DNA of 64,000 bases, from positions 1 through 64,000 of the forward strand of contig NZ_AMZQ01000010.1 in NCBI RefSeq assembly GCF_000313615.1, given 5' to 3'. The notes beneath the pieces were generated by a model, which did not search any database, was not told where the DNA came from, and worked only from the letters and a program-made list of their open reading frames with translations. Shown here piece by piece: positions 18,504 to 26,010 of the stretch. Source of the DNA: Campylobacter showae CSUNSWCD. GTDB lineage: Bacteria; Campylobacterota; Campylobacteria; Campylobacterales; Campylobacteraceae. How positions within the stretch are numbered: position 1 is the stretch's first letter; every line of letters begins with the position of its first letter. Position numbers and translations under genes: made by a program.

Positions 18504-19115
18504 ATGCAAGAGCATTTAAAGCTGCTTAAAGACCTAACCGTCCTCATCGTCGAGGACGACGAGATCGCAAGGGAGCTGCTAATAGGCGGGCTAAAGCCCT
18601 ACTGCCTAAGCGTCTGGGGCGCGGGTGACGGGCTAGAGGGACTGGAGCGCTTTAAAAAGCTAGCTCCCGCCGTCGTCATCACCGACATCCACATGCCCGC
18701 GATGAACGGCTTTGAGATGATGAAGGAGATGATGCGCATAAAGCCCGCGCAAAAATTTATCGTCTTTACCTCCTACGACACCGACGACAACCTCATCAAA
18801 AGCATCGAGCACGGCGCGGCGTCGTTTCTAAAAAAGCCGGTCGATATCGCCGCTCTGTGCCGCCTGCTCGTGGCTCTAACCTACGAAAAGGACGAAAAGC
18901 TCGTGCGCTTAAGCCCGCAAACTAGCATAAATCTCACCAAAGAAAAGATCTACAAAAACGGCGAGGAAATTTATCTCTCGTTTTTGCAAAACAAGCTCTT
19001 TTGGCTCTTTGCGTATAATCTAAACAAGCTCGTGAGCTACGAGATGATCGAGGAGTTCGTCTACGAAGGCGAGCAAACAAGCAAGAGTGGGTATATCCTG
19101 CTAAGCGGCGAATAA
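18504..19115 (+). CDS. Response regulator with a shortened winged-helix domain
   Basis: Residues 1-125 are a receiver domain: acidic pair Asp18/Asp19 (VEDDE), phospho-acceptor Asp61 in ITDIHMPAMNGF, FTSYD, and Lys110-111 in FLKKPVD. Residues 136-203 begin like an OmpR-type winged helix (NGEEIYLSFLQNKLFWLFAY, then NLNKLVSYEMIEEF). The protein stops at KSGYILLSGE, before the recognition helix and wing. It may be truncated: the plus-one frame stays open well past the stop, and repeat element A begins eight bases downstream. As it stands it may not bind DNA in the usual way. It is the partner of the kinase upstream. Confidence 0.82.
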   Translation: MQEHLKLLKDLTVLIVEDDEIARELLIGGLKPYCLSVWGAGDGLEGLERFKKLAPAVVITDIHMPAMNGFEMMKEMMRIKPAQKFIVFTSYDTDDNLIKSIEHGAASFLKKPVDIAALCRLLVALTYEKDEKLVRLSPQTSINLTKEKIYKNGEEIYLSFLQNKLFWLFAYNLNKLVSYEMIEEFVYEGEQTSKSGYILLSGE

Positions 19116-19120
19116 ATTTG

Positions 19121-19316
19121 ATTTGCGGCTTGGCTCGCGAGCGCTTTTTAATGAGTTTTGTTTTTGCTCCTGCGGCAACCTATTTGGTTAGCCTTTGTCG
19201 CAAAAACTGCAACAACATTAAAAATCATCTCGCGATACTTCGCCTTGACGTTTTACGTTCGAATTTGAAGTTAAATTTGTCATTTTGAGTCGCCGAGACC
19301 CGCCCATCGAAAATGC
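19121..19316 (+). repeat. Intergenic hairpin element, copy A
   Basis: It starts with TTGCGGCTTG (19123-19132) just after the response-regulator stop. A long imperfect hairpin follows (CTCGCGAG...CTTTTTAATG pairing with CATTAAAAA...CTCGCGA). The flank after it contains ATACTTCGCCTTGACG, TTCGAATTTGAAGT and GTCGCCGAGACCC. Both flanks match copy B at 23553-23746 closely while the hairpin differs. The next 80 bases show no gene. Confidence 0.6.
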
Positions 19317-19392
19317 CAAATTTGAGTTTTTAAATTTGTAAATTTAGTAAGCTATGAGATAAATATTCAAGACGGATTATGTGTAGTTTGAA

Positions 19393-19459
19393 TAGTTTTT
19401 GGCGGATACGACGGGAGCGGACTGGTCGTCCGTGACCCGAGTATCCTAGCCGAAAACTA
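19393..19459 (-). terminator. Large hairpin downstream of the membrane-protein gene
   Basis: TAGTTTTTGGCGGATAC pairs imperfectly with GTATCCTAGCCGAAAACTA around an inner GGACTGGTCGTCC stem. It lies about 35 bases beyond the stop of the minus-strand gene at 19495 and could end the second sulfotransferase operon. Confidence 0.5.
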
Positions 19460-19494
19460 CTTTTAAAATCCAGCCGAGCTGGGGAATCTTAGAT

Positions 19495-20016
19495 TTAAAT
19501 TCGATTGATTTCGCTACTGCGCGCATTATACACAAACCAGCTCAAAATCATCACCAGACAAAACGCCCCAAACACCGCAAAAAACGCAAAATTCGCCCAC
19601 GAGTAAATTTTGATAAATCCAGCCTCGTTCGCCGCACTAAAATCAGGCGCAAACAGGCTCGGGTAAATTTCATTTAGCGGTAGCGCAAAAGGAAAGCTAA
19701 TCTCGCTAACGCCACTAAAATCGCTAGTGGAGTAATCAAGCCCAAATATCACGCCCAAAAAAATCAGGAAAAATCCCACTAGCTTGACGCCAAATACCTT
19801 AGGTGCACACATCGCCACGCACACGCCAAACGCCGCAAACAGCGTTGCAAAACGCAGCTTCACCACAAGTGCGTCCGCAACCGCACCACCCAAAAACAGC
19901 TCGCACAAGATAAATTTAACCGCTAAAACTGCGAGCAACGCCGCCCAAAACGCCCGCCTTCGCTGCAAGTTATACACAAAGCAGACAAAGCCCTTGTTTT
20001 CGATATTGTAGTCCAT
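19495..20016 (-). CDS. Four-helix membrane protein paired with DsbA copy 2
   Basis: This 173-residue protein has about four membrane helices (AFWAALLAVLAVKFILCELF; FATLFAAFGVCVAM; VGFFLIFLGVIFGL; FAFFAVFGAFCLVMILSWFV) and a periplasmic loop of about 45 residues. It occupies the place a DsbB/DsbI would have: its ATG overlaps the dsbA stop as TAATG. However, it lacks the two Cys pairs of that family. Its Cys are single, apart from CVAMC, which is spaced four residues apart. It may be a different quinone or electron partner, a scaffold, or unrelated. I do not recognise the family. Confidence 0.7.
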   Translation of the reverse strand: MDYNIENKGFVCFVYNLQRRRAFWAALLAVLAVKFILCELFLGGAVADALVVKLRFATLFAAFGVCVAMCAPKVFGVKLVGFFLIFLGVIFGLDYSTSDFSGVSEISFPFALPLNEIYPSLFAPDFSAANEAGFIKIYSWANFAFFAVFGAFCLVMILSWFVYNARSSEINRI

Positions 20017-20672
20017 TATTTTGCCAGCAGCTCCTTGACTGCCGCCGCCATCGCGTCTACCGAGCCGATCGCCTTCACGTTTATGAGATACTTGCCACCG
20101 ACCACGTACGCAGGCACGCCCTGGATCTTCGCCACGTCGTAGCTATTGTTCCACGCTTTTAAAATTTCTTGAGCGCGCTCGCTAGCTAGAGCCTTGTCGT
20201 AGTCTGCGTCGCTCACGCCTGCTGCGCTAAGAGCCGTCTGGATAAATCTCGCCTTGTCCTTGCCGTCGTTAAAATCGTCGTTCTTGTCGTGAGTAGCCTT
20301 GTAGATCGCAAATTTGGCTTTTTTAAATTTAGACTTGTCGCTTAGCAAACTAACGTCGCTAACCTCGTCTAAAACGATCATTGCGGCAAAAATTTTGCTC
20401 GCCGTTTCGCCCAGCTTGCCTTTGGTTTTTAAGTGATACGGGATAAATTTGACTCCGTCTAGCTCGCTAAAGAGTTTGGGCGTGACGGTTTTATCGAATT
20501 TATAGCAGTGCGGACACTCGTAGCTAAAAACCTTTACGACGCTATCTTTGGGTACGTTTAGAGGCTTTTCTAGCACTTGGTAGTCCGTGCCCTCCTCTAG
20601 CGCGTTTGCGCCGATGCCGAGCAGACAAACGGCAACCAAAATTCGTATAAATTTGGAAACCCTTTTCATCAA
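20016..20672 (-). CDS. dsbA: Periplasmic thiol oxidase DsbA, copy 2
   Basis: This 218-residue DsbA has a signal peptide (KFIRILVAVCLLGIGANA) and the active site CPHC (Cys53, Cys56) in SYECPHCYKFDKTVTPK. The cis-Pro loop is IQGVPAYVVGGKY. It aligns along its full length with copy 1 at 15524-16180. CPHC, like E. coli DsbA, should be more oxidising than the CPFC of copy 1. It lies downstream of assT copy 2 on the same strand, separated by 208 bases with a hairpin, and is coupled to the membrane protein that follows. The likely client is that sulfotransferase. Confidence 0.93.
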   Translation of the reverse strand: MMKRVSKFIRILVAVCLLGIGANALEEGTDYQVLEKPLNVPKDSVVKVFSYECPHCYKFDKTVTPKLFSELDGVKFIPYHLKTKGKLGETASKIFAAMIVLDEVSDVSLLSDKSKFKKAKFAIYKATHDKNDDFNDGKDKARFIQTALSAAGVSDADYDKALASERAQEILKAWNNSYDVAKIQGVPAYVVGGKYLINVKAIGSVDAMAAAVKELLAK

Positions 20673-20772
20673 ATTCCTTTGCGGTAAATTTTAAAGATTG
20701 TATAAAAGAAAGGGTAAATTTGAGATTAAGCGAGCTAAACTCGGTAAATTTAACGAGCTAAATTTAAACAAA

Positions 20773-20810
20773 GCGGCGAGTCAAATTTCATTTCAAATTT
20801 AACTCGCCGC
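20773..20810 (-). terminator. Hairpin between assT copy 2 and dsbA copy 2
   Basis: Nine-base perfect arms (GCGGCGAGT and ACTCGCCGC), extended by pairing AAATTT stretches, lie 71 bases after the assT stop. It may be a partial terminator, lowering dsbA relative to assT, or an RNA-stability element. Confidence 0.6.
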
Positions 20811-20880
20811 ACAATTACCGAATCCAGCCGCGCGCCTAGTTTTGACGGCGGCTAGAAAAACTAAACCAGAAAGGTTAAAT

Positions 20881-22653
20881 TTAATATTCAAAGATATTTG
20901 GATCGATCACCATCGCGCGGTATGCCACGTCGTCTCTAGACGCAGACTCAACGTCCATTTCAAATTTGATGTCGTTTGTTTTCGGATCGATCTCCACGAG
21001 CACCATTTTGATCGTTTTATCAGGCTTTAGCAGATAGACGTTCGAGCTTGAGATGAAGTACGTGCTTTTATCCTTTTGCCACTCCACGACGCTCGTAACC
21101 GCGCTATAGAAGTCAAATCCGCGCTCCTTGCCAAACTCCCACGTCTGTTCTACCGTGCCCTTTTTCTCGTCGATCTTGTACTCGACCGCGCGAGAGTATT
21201 TTTCCTCTTTTAGCGCAGGCTGCTCCATACCGCGGCCGTCGCCGTTGTCAAATACGCTGATGTGCTTTACGCTGCCCTTGTTATCGTAGCGCGGGGTGAG
21301 CCACGCGGTGTGCTGCGTCCACGACCAGTCGAAGTCGCCCTCGCATCTTGAGTTTTCGCATTTGATCTTGTTGCCGTTTTTATCCACCGGAGTGAGCACT
21401 TTTTCTTTAAAGTCCGCGCTCCAGCCTTCAGGCGACGCCAGGATCCATTTTACTTTTTTGTCGCGGCCGATCTTAACTATGCCTTGGTGGCGAAGCGAGA
21501 GGATGATACCGTCGTCGCTAGGATCGTGCGAGATCGAGTTTACGTGCGCCCAGTTGCGTCCCGTGCCGGTCGAGGTCACGTCGCCAAAAGGCAGATCGTC
21601 GCTGATTTTGATCTCTTTGGCGTCCATATCGATATTTAGGCACACGGCGCGAGCGTCAAGAGCCTTGATGAGGTTGCTACGATAAACGTTTTTGCCGAAA
21701 ATTTCATTCAGATCCCACTCGTCCACGACCTTGCCGCTGCCGTCCACTTCGATGATGTGATCTCTGATCGTGTGCGAGAGCCTACCGTCTGCGTGGTGGT
21801 AGTTGTATTTGCCGACGCGAAGCAGTAAGTGATCGCCTTTTAGCGGCATCACCTCGTGGCTAAGGTCGATGTAGCCGCGCGGCAGCTCGCGATTATACAC
21901 CTCCTTGCCCATCATATCGTAGCGCATATATCGCTGCGCCATACCCCAGCTCAGATCGCCGTTTGGCAGCTGATGAAAGCCCATCATCATGCCGCCGTCC
22001 ATCACTCTACGCTCGCTGCGGTCGTAAAATTTCTGATAGTCCAGATACCATCTGACCTCGCCCTGCGTATCGACGACGAAATTTTCGGTGAAATCATTCC
22101 AGCTAGCAGCACCGCCGTTTTTCCAATCAAGCGGCTTATAAACGCTCGTGATAGTGTTGTTGATGAGATAGAGCCTGTTTTTAAACGCAGGATCGACCTT
22201 TTTAACCTTCATCTTTTGCATGTGGCTAAATCTATAATCGCGGCTATACGTCACGATCGGCTGAGCGTAAATTTTATACTTTTCGACCTTCTTTTCGCCG
22301 TTAAAAACGTAGCTTACTTCGACCTCGTTTAGATAGTCCGGATACAACCCCCAGATCGGCACGCCGTCATGCGTCAGCAGCGCATGCTCGGAGACGTTAT
22401 ATGAGATGTCGATGCCGCCATTTGGCTTACCCAGCACCCGCACGTGGATATCCTTGATGTCCTTGCCGGCGCGATCAATGACGGCGGTTAGTGGCGCCAC
22501 GTCGTATGGGTTGATAAACACCGAGCCAAGCTCGCCCTGGGTTTTTACCTGATGCGCCAAAACGCCCGCACTCGCAGTCTGCGGCACCGCTATAAACGCG
22601 CCGCCCACTAAGGCCACAGCCAAAACGATAGAACCGAAAAAATTCTTACGCAT
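20881..22653 (-). CDS. assT: Arylsulfate sulfotransferase (AssT), copy 2
   Basis: This 590-residue periplasmic enzyme has a signal peptide (SIVLAVALVGGAFIAVPQTASA). It is a paralogue of the protein at 13435-15282, with the same ordered motifs: DLSHEVMPLKGDH, RNWAHVNSISHDPSDD, ILSLRHQGIVKIGRDKK and DWSWTQHTAW. A likely structural Cys pair is CENSRCEGD. The overall layout is shared, but many residues differ, so it is an old duplication or separate acquisition rather than a recent copy. Substrate choice may differ. It heads an assT-dsbA-membrane protein unit, with AAAAGGAG before the ATG. Confidence 0.93.
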   Translation of the reverse strand: MRKNFFGSIVLAVALVGGAFIAVPQTASAGVLAHQVKTQGELGSVFINPYDVAPLTAVIDRAGKDIKDIHVRVLGKPNGGIDISYNVSEHALLTHDGVPIWGLYPDYLNEVEVSYVFNGEKKVEKYKIYAQPIVTYSRDYRFSHMQKMKVKKVDPAFKNRLYLINNTITSVYKPLDWKNGGAASWNDFTENFVVDTQGEVRWYLDYQKFYDRSERRVMDGGMMMGFHQLPNGDLSWGMAQRYMRYDMMGKEVYNRELPRGYIDLSHEVMPLKGDHLLLRVGKYNYHHADGRLSHTIRDHIIEVDGSGKVVDEWDLNEIFGKNVYRSNLIKALDARAVCLNIDMDAKEIKISDDLPFGDVTSTGTGRNWAHVNSISHDPSDDGIILSLRHQGIVKIGRDKKVKWILASPEGWSADFKEKVLTPVDKNGNKIKCENSRCEGDFDWSWTQHTAWLTPRYDNKGSVKHISVFDNGDGRGMEQPALKEEKYSRAVEYKIDEKKGTVEQTWEFGKERGFDFYSAVTSVVEWQKDKSTYFISSSNVYLLKPDKTIKMVLVEIDPKTNDIKFEMDVESASRDDVAYRAMVIDPNIFEY

Positions 22654-22816
22654 ATTCGCTCCTTTTGGATAAATTTAGCTAATTTTACTACTACCAAATC
22701 ACATAATAATCATACTAGCTTTAAACTTTACTTAAATATAAAATTTAAATCTATATTTTAATAAAAAGGCTTAAATTTTAAAACGAGAGCGAGCCGGATA
22801 ACGGGTCAAATTTTGA

Positions 22817-22849
22817 TATAATTAGCCCGAATTTATCAAATTTAAGGAG
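22817..22849 (+). promoter_or_regulatory. Promoter -10 box and ribosome site for the tautomerase-bcp operon
   Basis: TATAAT at 22817-22822 is preceded by TTTTGA, and AAGGAG at 22844-22849 lies before the ATG at 22855. Confidence 0.6.
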
Positions 22850-22854
22850 AAAAA

Positions 22855-23058
22855 ATGCCTTTCATAAACGTAAAAATGGCAGGCCCGGAGCCGACAAAAG
22901 AGCAAAAGCAAAAGCTGGTCGAGGAGATGACCGACACTATGGTGCGCGTGCTGGGCAAAAACCGCGAACGAGTGCAAATTTATATCGAGACATACGACGC
23001 AAGCTCGATAGGCTCGGGCGGCAAGACGCTTGAGGAGATTAGAAAGGAGCAAAAATGA
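22855..23058 (+). CDS. 4-oxalocrotonate tautomerase-like protein
   Basis: This 67-residue member of the tautomerase superfamily keeps the catalytic Pro as the residue after Met (MPFINVKMAGPEPTKEQKQK), which becomes the free N-terminus. Arg residues around KNRERVQIYIE and the end EEIRKEQK resemble the small DmpI-type subfamily of epsilonproteobacteria. These form hexamers and convert enols to ketones; the natural substrate is unknown. Its TGA overlaps the ATG of bcp (ATGA), so both are translated together. Confidence 0.88.
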   Translation: MPFINVKMAGPEPTKEQKQKLVEEMTDTMVRVLGKNRERVQIYIETYDASSIGSGGKTLEEIRKEQK

Positions 23059-23552
23059 GCGAATTTTCAAAAGAGGACCTAGAGCGCAAGATCACGCTAG
23101 CAGCGGGCGATACGGCGCCAAATTTTACCCTAGAAAACAGCGACGGCGTTAGCATCAGCCTAAAAGACTTCGTCGGCAAAAACGTCGTGCTGTACTTTTA
23201 CCCAAAGGATAACACCCCGGGCTGCACGACCGAGGCATGCGAATTTAGCGCACTTTACGACGATTTTATCGCCAAAGACACCGTGATCGTGGGCGTTAGT
23301 CCCGATAGCGTCAAATCACACGCCGGCTTTGCGCAAAAACAGGGCCTAAAACACATCCTGCTAAGTGACCCCACGCACGAAGTCGCCAAACTCTACGGCG
23401 TCTGGCAGGTGAAAAAAAACTACGGCAAAGAGTATCTGGGTATCGCGCGCTCGACCTTTGTGATCGGCAAAGACGGCAAAGTCGCGAAGGTGTATAAGAG
23501 CGTGAAGGCGAAGGAGCATGCGGCGAAGGTTTTGGCCGATCTTGTGAAGTGA
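23055..23552 (+). CDS. bcp: Thiol peroxidase Bcp (peroxiredoxin)
   Basis: This 165-residue cytosolic peroxiredoxin of the Bcp/PrxQ type reduces hydrogen peroxide and organic peroxides. The peroxidatic Cys is in YPKDNTPGCTTEACEFS; a second Cys five residues later fits the atypical two-Cys mechanism. Other family signatures are GDTAPNFTLENSDG and VVLYFYPKD. It is co-transcribed with the tautomerase. The repeat element copy B begins directly at its stop codon. Confidence 0.95.
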   Translation: MSEFSKEDLERKITLAAGDTAPNFTLENSDGVSISLKDFVGKNVVLYFYPKDNTPGCTTEACEFSALYDDFIAKDTVIVGVSPDSVKSHAGFAQKQGLKHILLSDPTHEVAKLYGVWQVKKNYGKEYLGIARSTFVIGKDGKVAKVYKSVKAKEHAAKVLADLVK

Positions 23553-23746
23553 TTGCGGCTTGTCTTTTTCCTTTATACTTCGTTAGAAATTTCGCCGAAG
23601 CTCGGTTACATACTATATGTATGCGCCCTCGCTCGGCTCATTTCCGCCTCGTCTAAAGGAAAAATACTTCGCCTTACCGTTTTATACTCGAATTTGAAGT
23701 CAAATTTGCAAATTTGAGTCACTGAGACCCACATTTTGAAAATGCA
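23553..23746 (+). repeat. Intergenic hairpin element, copy B
   Basis: It starts at the bcp stop with TTGCGGCTTG. A long imperfect hairpin has CTTTTTCCTTTA pairing with TAAAGGAAAAA and the tip CATACTATATGTATG at about 23609-23623. The flank ATACTTCGCCTTACCG, TCGAATTTGAAGTCAAATTTG and GAGTCACTGAGACCC follows. Flanks match copy A; tip and inner arm match copy C. Confidence 0.65.
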
Positions 23747-23759
23747 AATTTTAAACCTG

Positions 23760-24060
23760 CGACGCTTTACTCGCAGAGCAAAGCAGTGTCGCCACCTCTA
23801 ACGTGCAGTGGGGCTGGAGAGGGCTTGGGAGAGGGTCTGTCTTGGACAGTTACGAGCGCAAAGCGCGAAGTAAAGGAAGGCGACGCTTCGTAAGTAGGTC
23901 TGCTTTGCAGTTACGAGCCGCAGGCGAAGTAAAGCCCCTTCCTCTCCCTAAAAAAGAGAAAGGCGGATATAAAAGGGTGCTCTTTTGCTTCGGCTTTGCC
24001 TCGCAACTGCAAGGCAGAGCGCCATTCAAGCCCCCACCCCCTTTACAATAAAGTAAAAAA
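23760..24060. repeat. Mosaic repeat region
   Basis: This stretch carries two copies of a motif reading CAGTTACGAGC...CGAAGTAAAG, at about 23847-23875 and 23908-23934. It also has opposing purine and pyrimidine runs (GGGAGAGGG and CCTCTCCC) that can pair. Open frames on both strands (82 codons each) overlap head to head and lack ribosome sites, so I read the region as non-coding repeat debris. Confidence 0.5.
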
Positions 24061-24120
24061 ACAACCTTAGACGGTTGCCTTTTGCTCAAGGAAACCAAAC
24101 TCGCAATGCCAAATTTGACA

Positions 24121-24160
24121 AAACCAAATTTAGCATTGTAAATCTGCGGGTCTCGGCAAG
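24121..24160 (-). repeat. Partial inverted copy of the element flank (copy F)
   Basis: GCGGGTCTCGGC at 24146-24157 is the reverse complement of GCCGAGACCCGC in copy A, and the nearby GCATT/TAAATTTGG also aligns. Only the distal flank is present, in opposite orientation to copy B. Confidence 0.45.
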
Positions 24161-24220
24161 TAAAATTTAAAATATTTCCCCAAATTTAACCTAAAAATCC
24201 TGTCAAATTTCCGCTCAAAT

Positions 24221-24252
24221 TTTTGATAACGATTATTTTCTAATTATCAAAA
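24221..24252. promoter_or_regulatory. Inverted repeat upstream of aldehyde dehydrogenase
   Basis: Perfect nine-base arms TTTTGATAA and TTATCAAAA are separated by 14 bases and end 55 bases before the dehydrogenase ATG. It could be an operator. GATAAcgATTATT is loosely like a Fur or PerR box, but the match is weak. Confidence 0.4.
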
Positions 24253-24307
24253 TATTTATAATGGAGGAGTAATATTTCAGTTATTAAATAATTTTAAAGG
24301 AGAAAAA

Positions 24308-25768
24308 ATGGTTAAGTTACAAGAAAAATACGGCCTTTTTATAAACGGCGAATTCGCCCCCGCAAGCAGCGGCAAGACGCTAGATACGTTTGATCCGGCC
24401 ACCGGCAAAAAGCTAGCCGCGATCGCGGACGCGAGCAAAGAGGATGTGGATGCGGCGGTTAAGGCGGCTCGAGAAGCGTTTAAGACGTTTCGTCACAGCA
24501 CCGTAAGTGAGCGAAGCAGAATTTTGCTCAAAATCGCCGATATAATCGACGCAAACAAGGACTTTTTGGCCGCGGTCGAGACGATGGATAACGGCAAGCC
24601 TATCCGCGAGACGTTAAACGTGGACGTGCCGTACGCGGCGGAGCATTTTAGGTATTTTGCCGGCGTGATCCAGGGCGAAGAGGGTAGCGCAAACGTACTC
24701 GAGGAAAAGCACCTCTCGCTCATATTGCGCGAGCCTATCGGCGTCGTAGCGCAGATCGTGCCGTGGAATTTCCCATTTTTGATGGTGGCGTGGAAACTAG
24801 CTCCGGTTATCGCCGCGGGCGACACGAGCGTGCTAAAACCGTCGTCTGAAACGAGCTTGAGCGTGCTAGAGCTAATGCGCCTCATCAAAGACGTGCTACC
24901 AAAAGGCGTCGTAAACGTGATCACGGGCAAAGGCAGCGGCGCGGGCGAGTTTTTGCAAAAGCATAGCGGCATCGACAAGATCGCATTTACCGGCTCGACC
25001 GAGATCGGACGCGAGATCGCTATCTCAGCGGCTGAAAAAATCATCCCAGCAACGCTCGAGCTAGGTGGCAAATCAGCCAACATCATCTATGCCGACGCGG
25101 ACTTTGACCTGGCTCTAGACGGCGTTCAGATGGGCATTTTGTTTAACCAAGGGCAAGTTTGCTGCGCGGGCAGTAGGATATTTGTCGAGGAGAAAATTTA
25201 CGACAAATTTATCGCCGCGGCTGTGGAGAAATTTAAAAATCTAAAAGTCGGCGATCCTCTGGATCCAAAGACACAGATGGGCTCTCAAATCAACGCCAAA
25301 CAAGCCGCCAAAATCGTCGAGTACATCAATATCGGCGTCAAAGAAGGCGCTAAAATCGCCGTCGGAGGCAAACTCGCGGCTGCGGGCGATAGCTTCGTCG
25401 AGCCGACGCTGCTAGTTGACGTGAGCAACGATATGCGCGTAGCTAGAGAGGAAATCTTCGGCCCTGTGGGCGTCGTGATCAAATTTAAAAACGAAGACGA
25501 GCTCATCAAAATGGTAAACGACAGCGAATACGGCCTAGGCGGCGGCGTCTTCACGCAGGACATCACTCGCGCTATCCGCACCGCTCGCGCGATGGAGACG
25601 GGCCGCGTGTGGATAAACTGCTACAACCAGATCCCGGCGGGCAGCCCATTTGGCGGCTACAAGAGCTCTGGCATCGGCCGCGAAACGCACAAAGTCATCC
25701 TCGAGCACTACACTCAGATGAAAAATATCATGATAAATTTGACGGGCAAGGTTAGTTCGTTTTATTAA
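24308..25768 (+). CDS. NAD(P)-dependent aldehyde dehydrogenase
   Basis: This 486-residue cytosolic enzyme oxidises aldehydes to acids. The cofactor site is IVPWNFPFLMVAWKLAPVIA with Lys in SVLKPSSETS, and FTGSTEIGREI is also typical. The general base Glu is in LELGGKSANII and the nucleophile is in GQVCCAGSRIFV. The C-terminal PFGGYKSSGIGRETHK is standard. The sequence is closest in style to AldA/AcoD-type acetaldehyde or glycolaldehyde dehydrogenases; the substrate is not certain. A ribosome site (AAAGGAGAAAAA) precedes the ATG. The gene is a single transcription unit with its own terminator. Confidence 0.93.
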   Translation: MVKLQEKYGLFINGEFAPASSGKTLDTFDPATGKKLAAIADASKEDVDAAVKAAREAFKTFRHSTVSERSRILLKIADIIDANKDFLAAVETMDNGKPIRETLNVDVPYAAEHFRYFAGVIQGEEGSANVLEEKHLSLILREPIGVVAQIVPWNFPFLMVAWKLAPVIAAGDTSVLKPSSETSLSVLELMRLIKDVLPKGVVNVITGKGSGAGEFLQKHSGIDKIAFTGSTEIGREIAISAAEKIIPATLELGGKSANIIYADADFDLALDGVQMGILFNQGQVCCAGSRIFVEEKIYDKFIAAAVEKFKNLKVGDPLDPKTQMGSQINAKQAAKIVEYINIGVKEGAKIAVGGKLAAAGDSFVEPTLLVDVSNDMRVAREEIFGPVGVVIKFKNEDELIKMVNDSEYGLGGGVFTQDITRAIRTARAMETGRVWINCYNQIPAGSPFGGYKSSGIGRETHKVILEHYTQMKNIMINLTGKVSSFY

Positions 25769-25788
25769 AATTTGCTAGCACAAATTTG

Positions 25789-25815
25789 GGTCGGGCGGTT
25801 TGCTCGACCTTTTTT
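25789..25815 (+). terminator. Terminator of the aldehyde dehydrogenase gene
   Basis: GGTCGGGC and GCTCGACC form the stem (one mismatch) around GGTTT, followed by TTTTTT. Confidence 0.85.
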
Positions 25816-26010
25816 GGATTTGACGAAGCTCTTATAAATTTGAATAAATTTAGAACCGATTTTTATCTACTTTCGTTTTAAATTTAATATCAAGCCGGTG
25901 ATTTTACATTAAACAAAATTACTCCCTGAACTGCAAATTTAGCCAAATTTGGTTTTATGCATTTTGATAGTTAAATTGCCAAATTTTAGAAGCCGGACTC
26001 TCACAACTCA

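Noticed and set aside
23803-24098. Two overlapping 82-codon frames on opposite strands
   Set aside because: They lack ribosome sites, are low in complexity and overlie repeated intergenic sequence.
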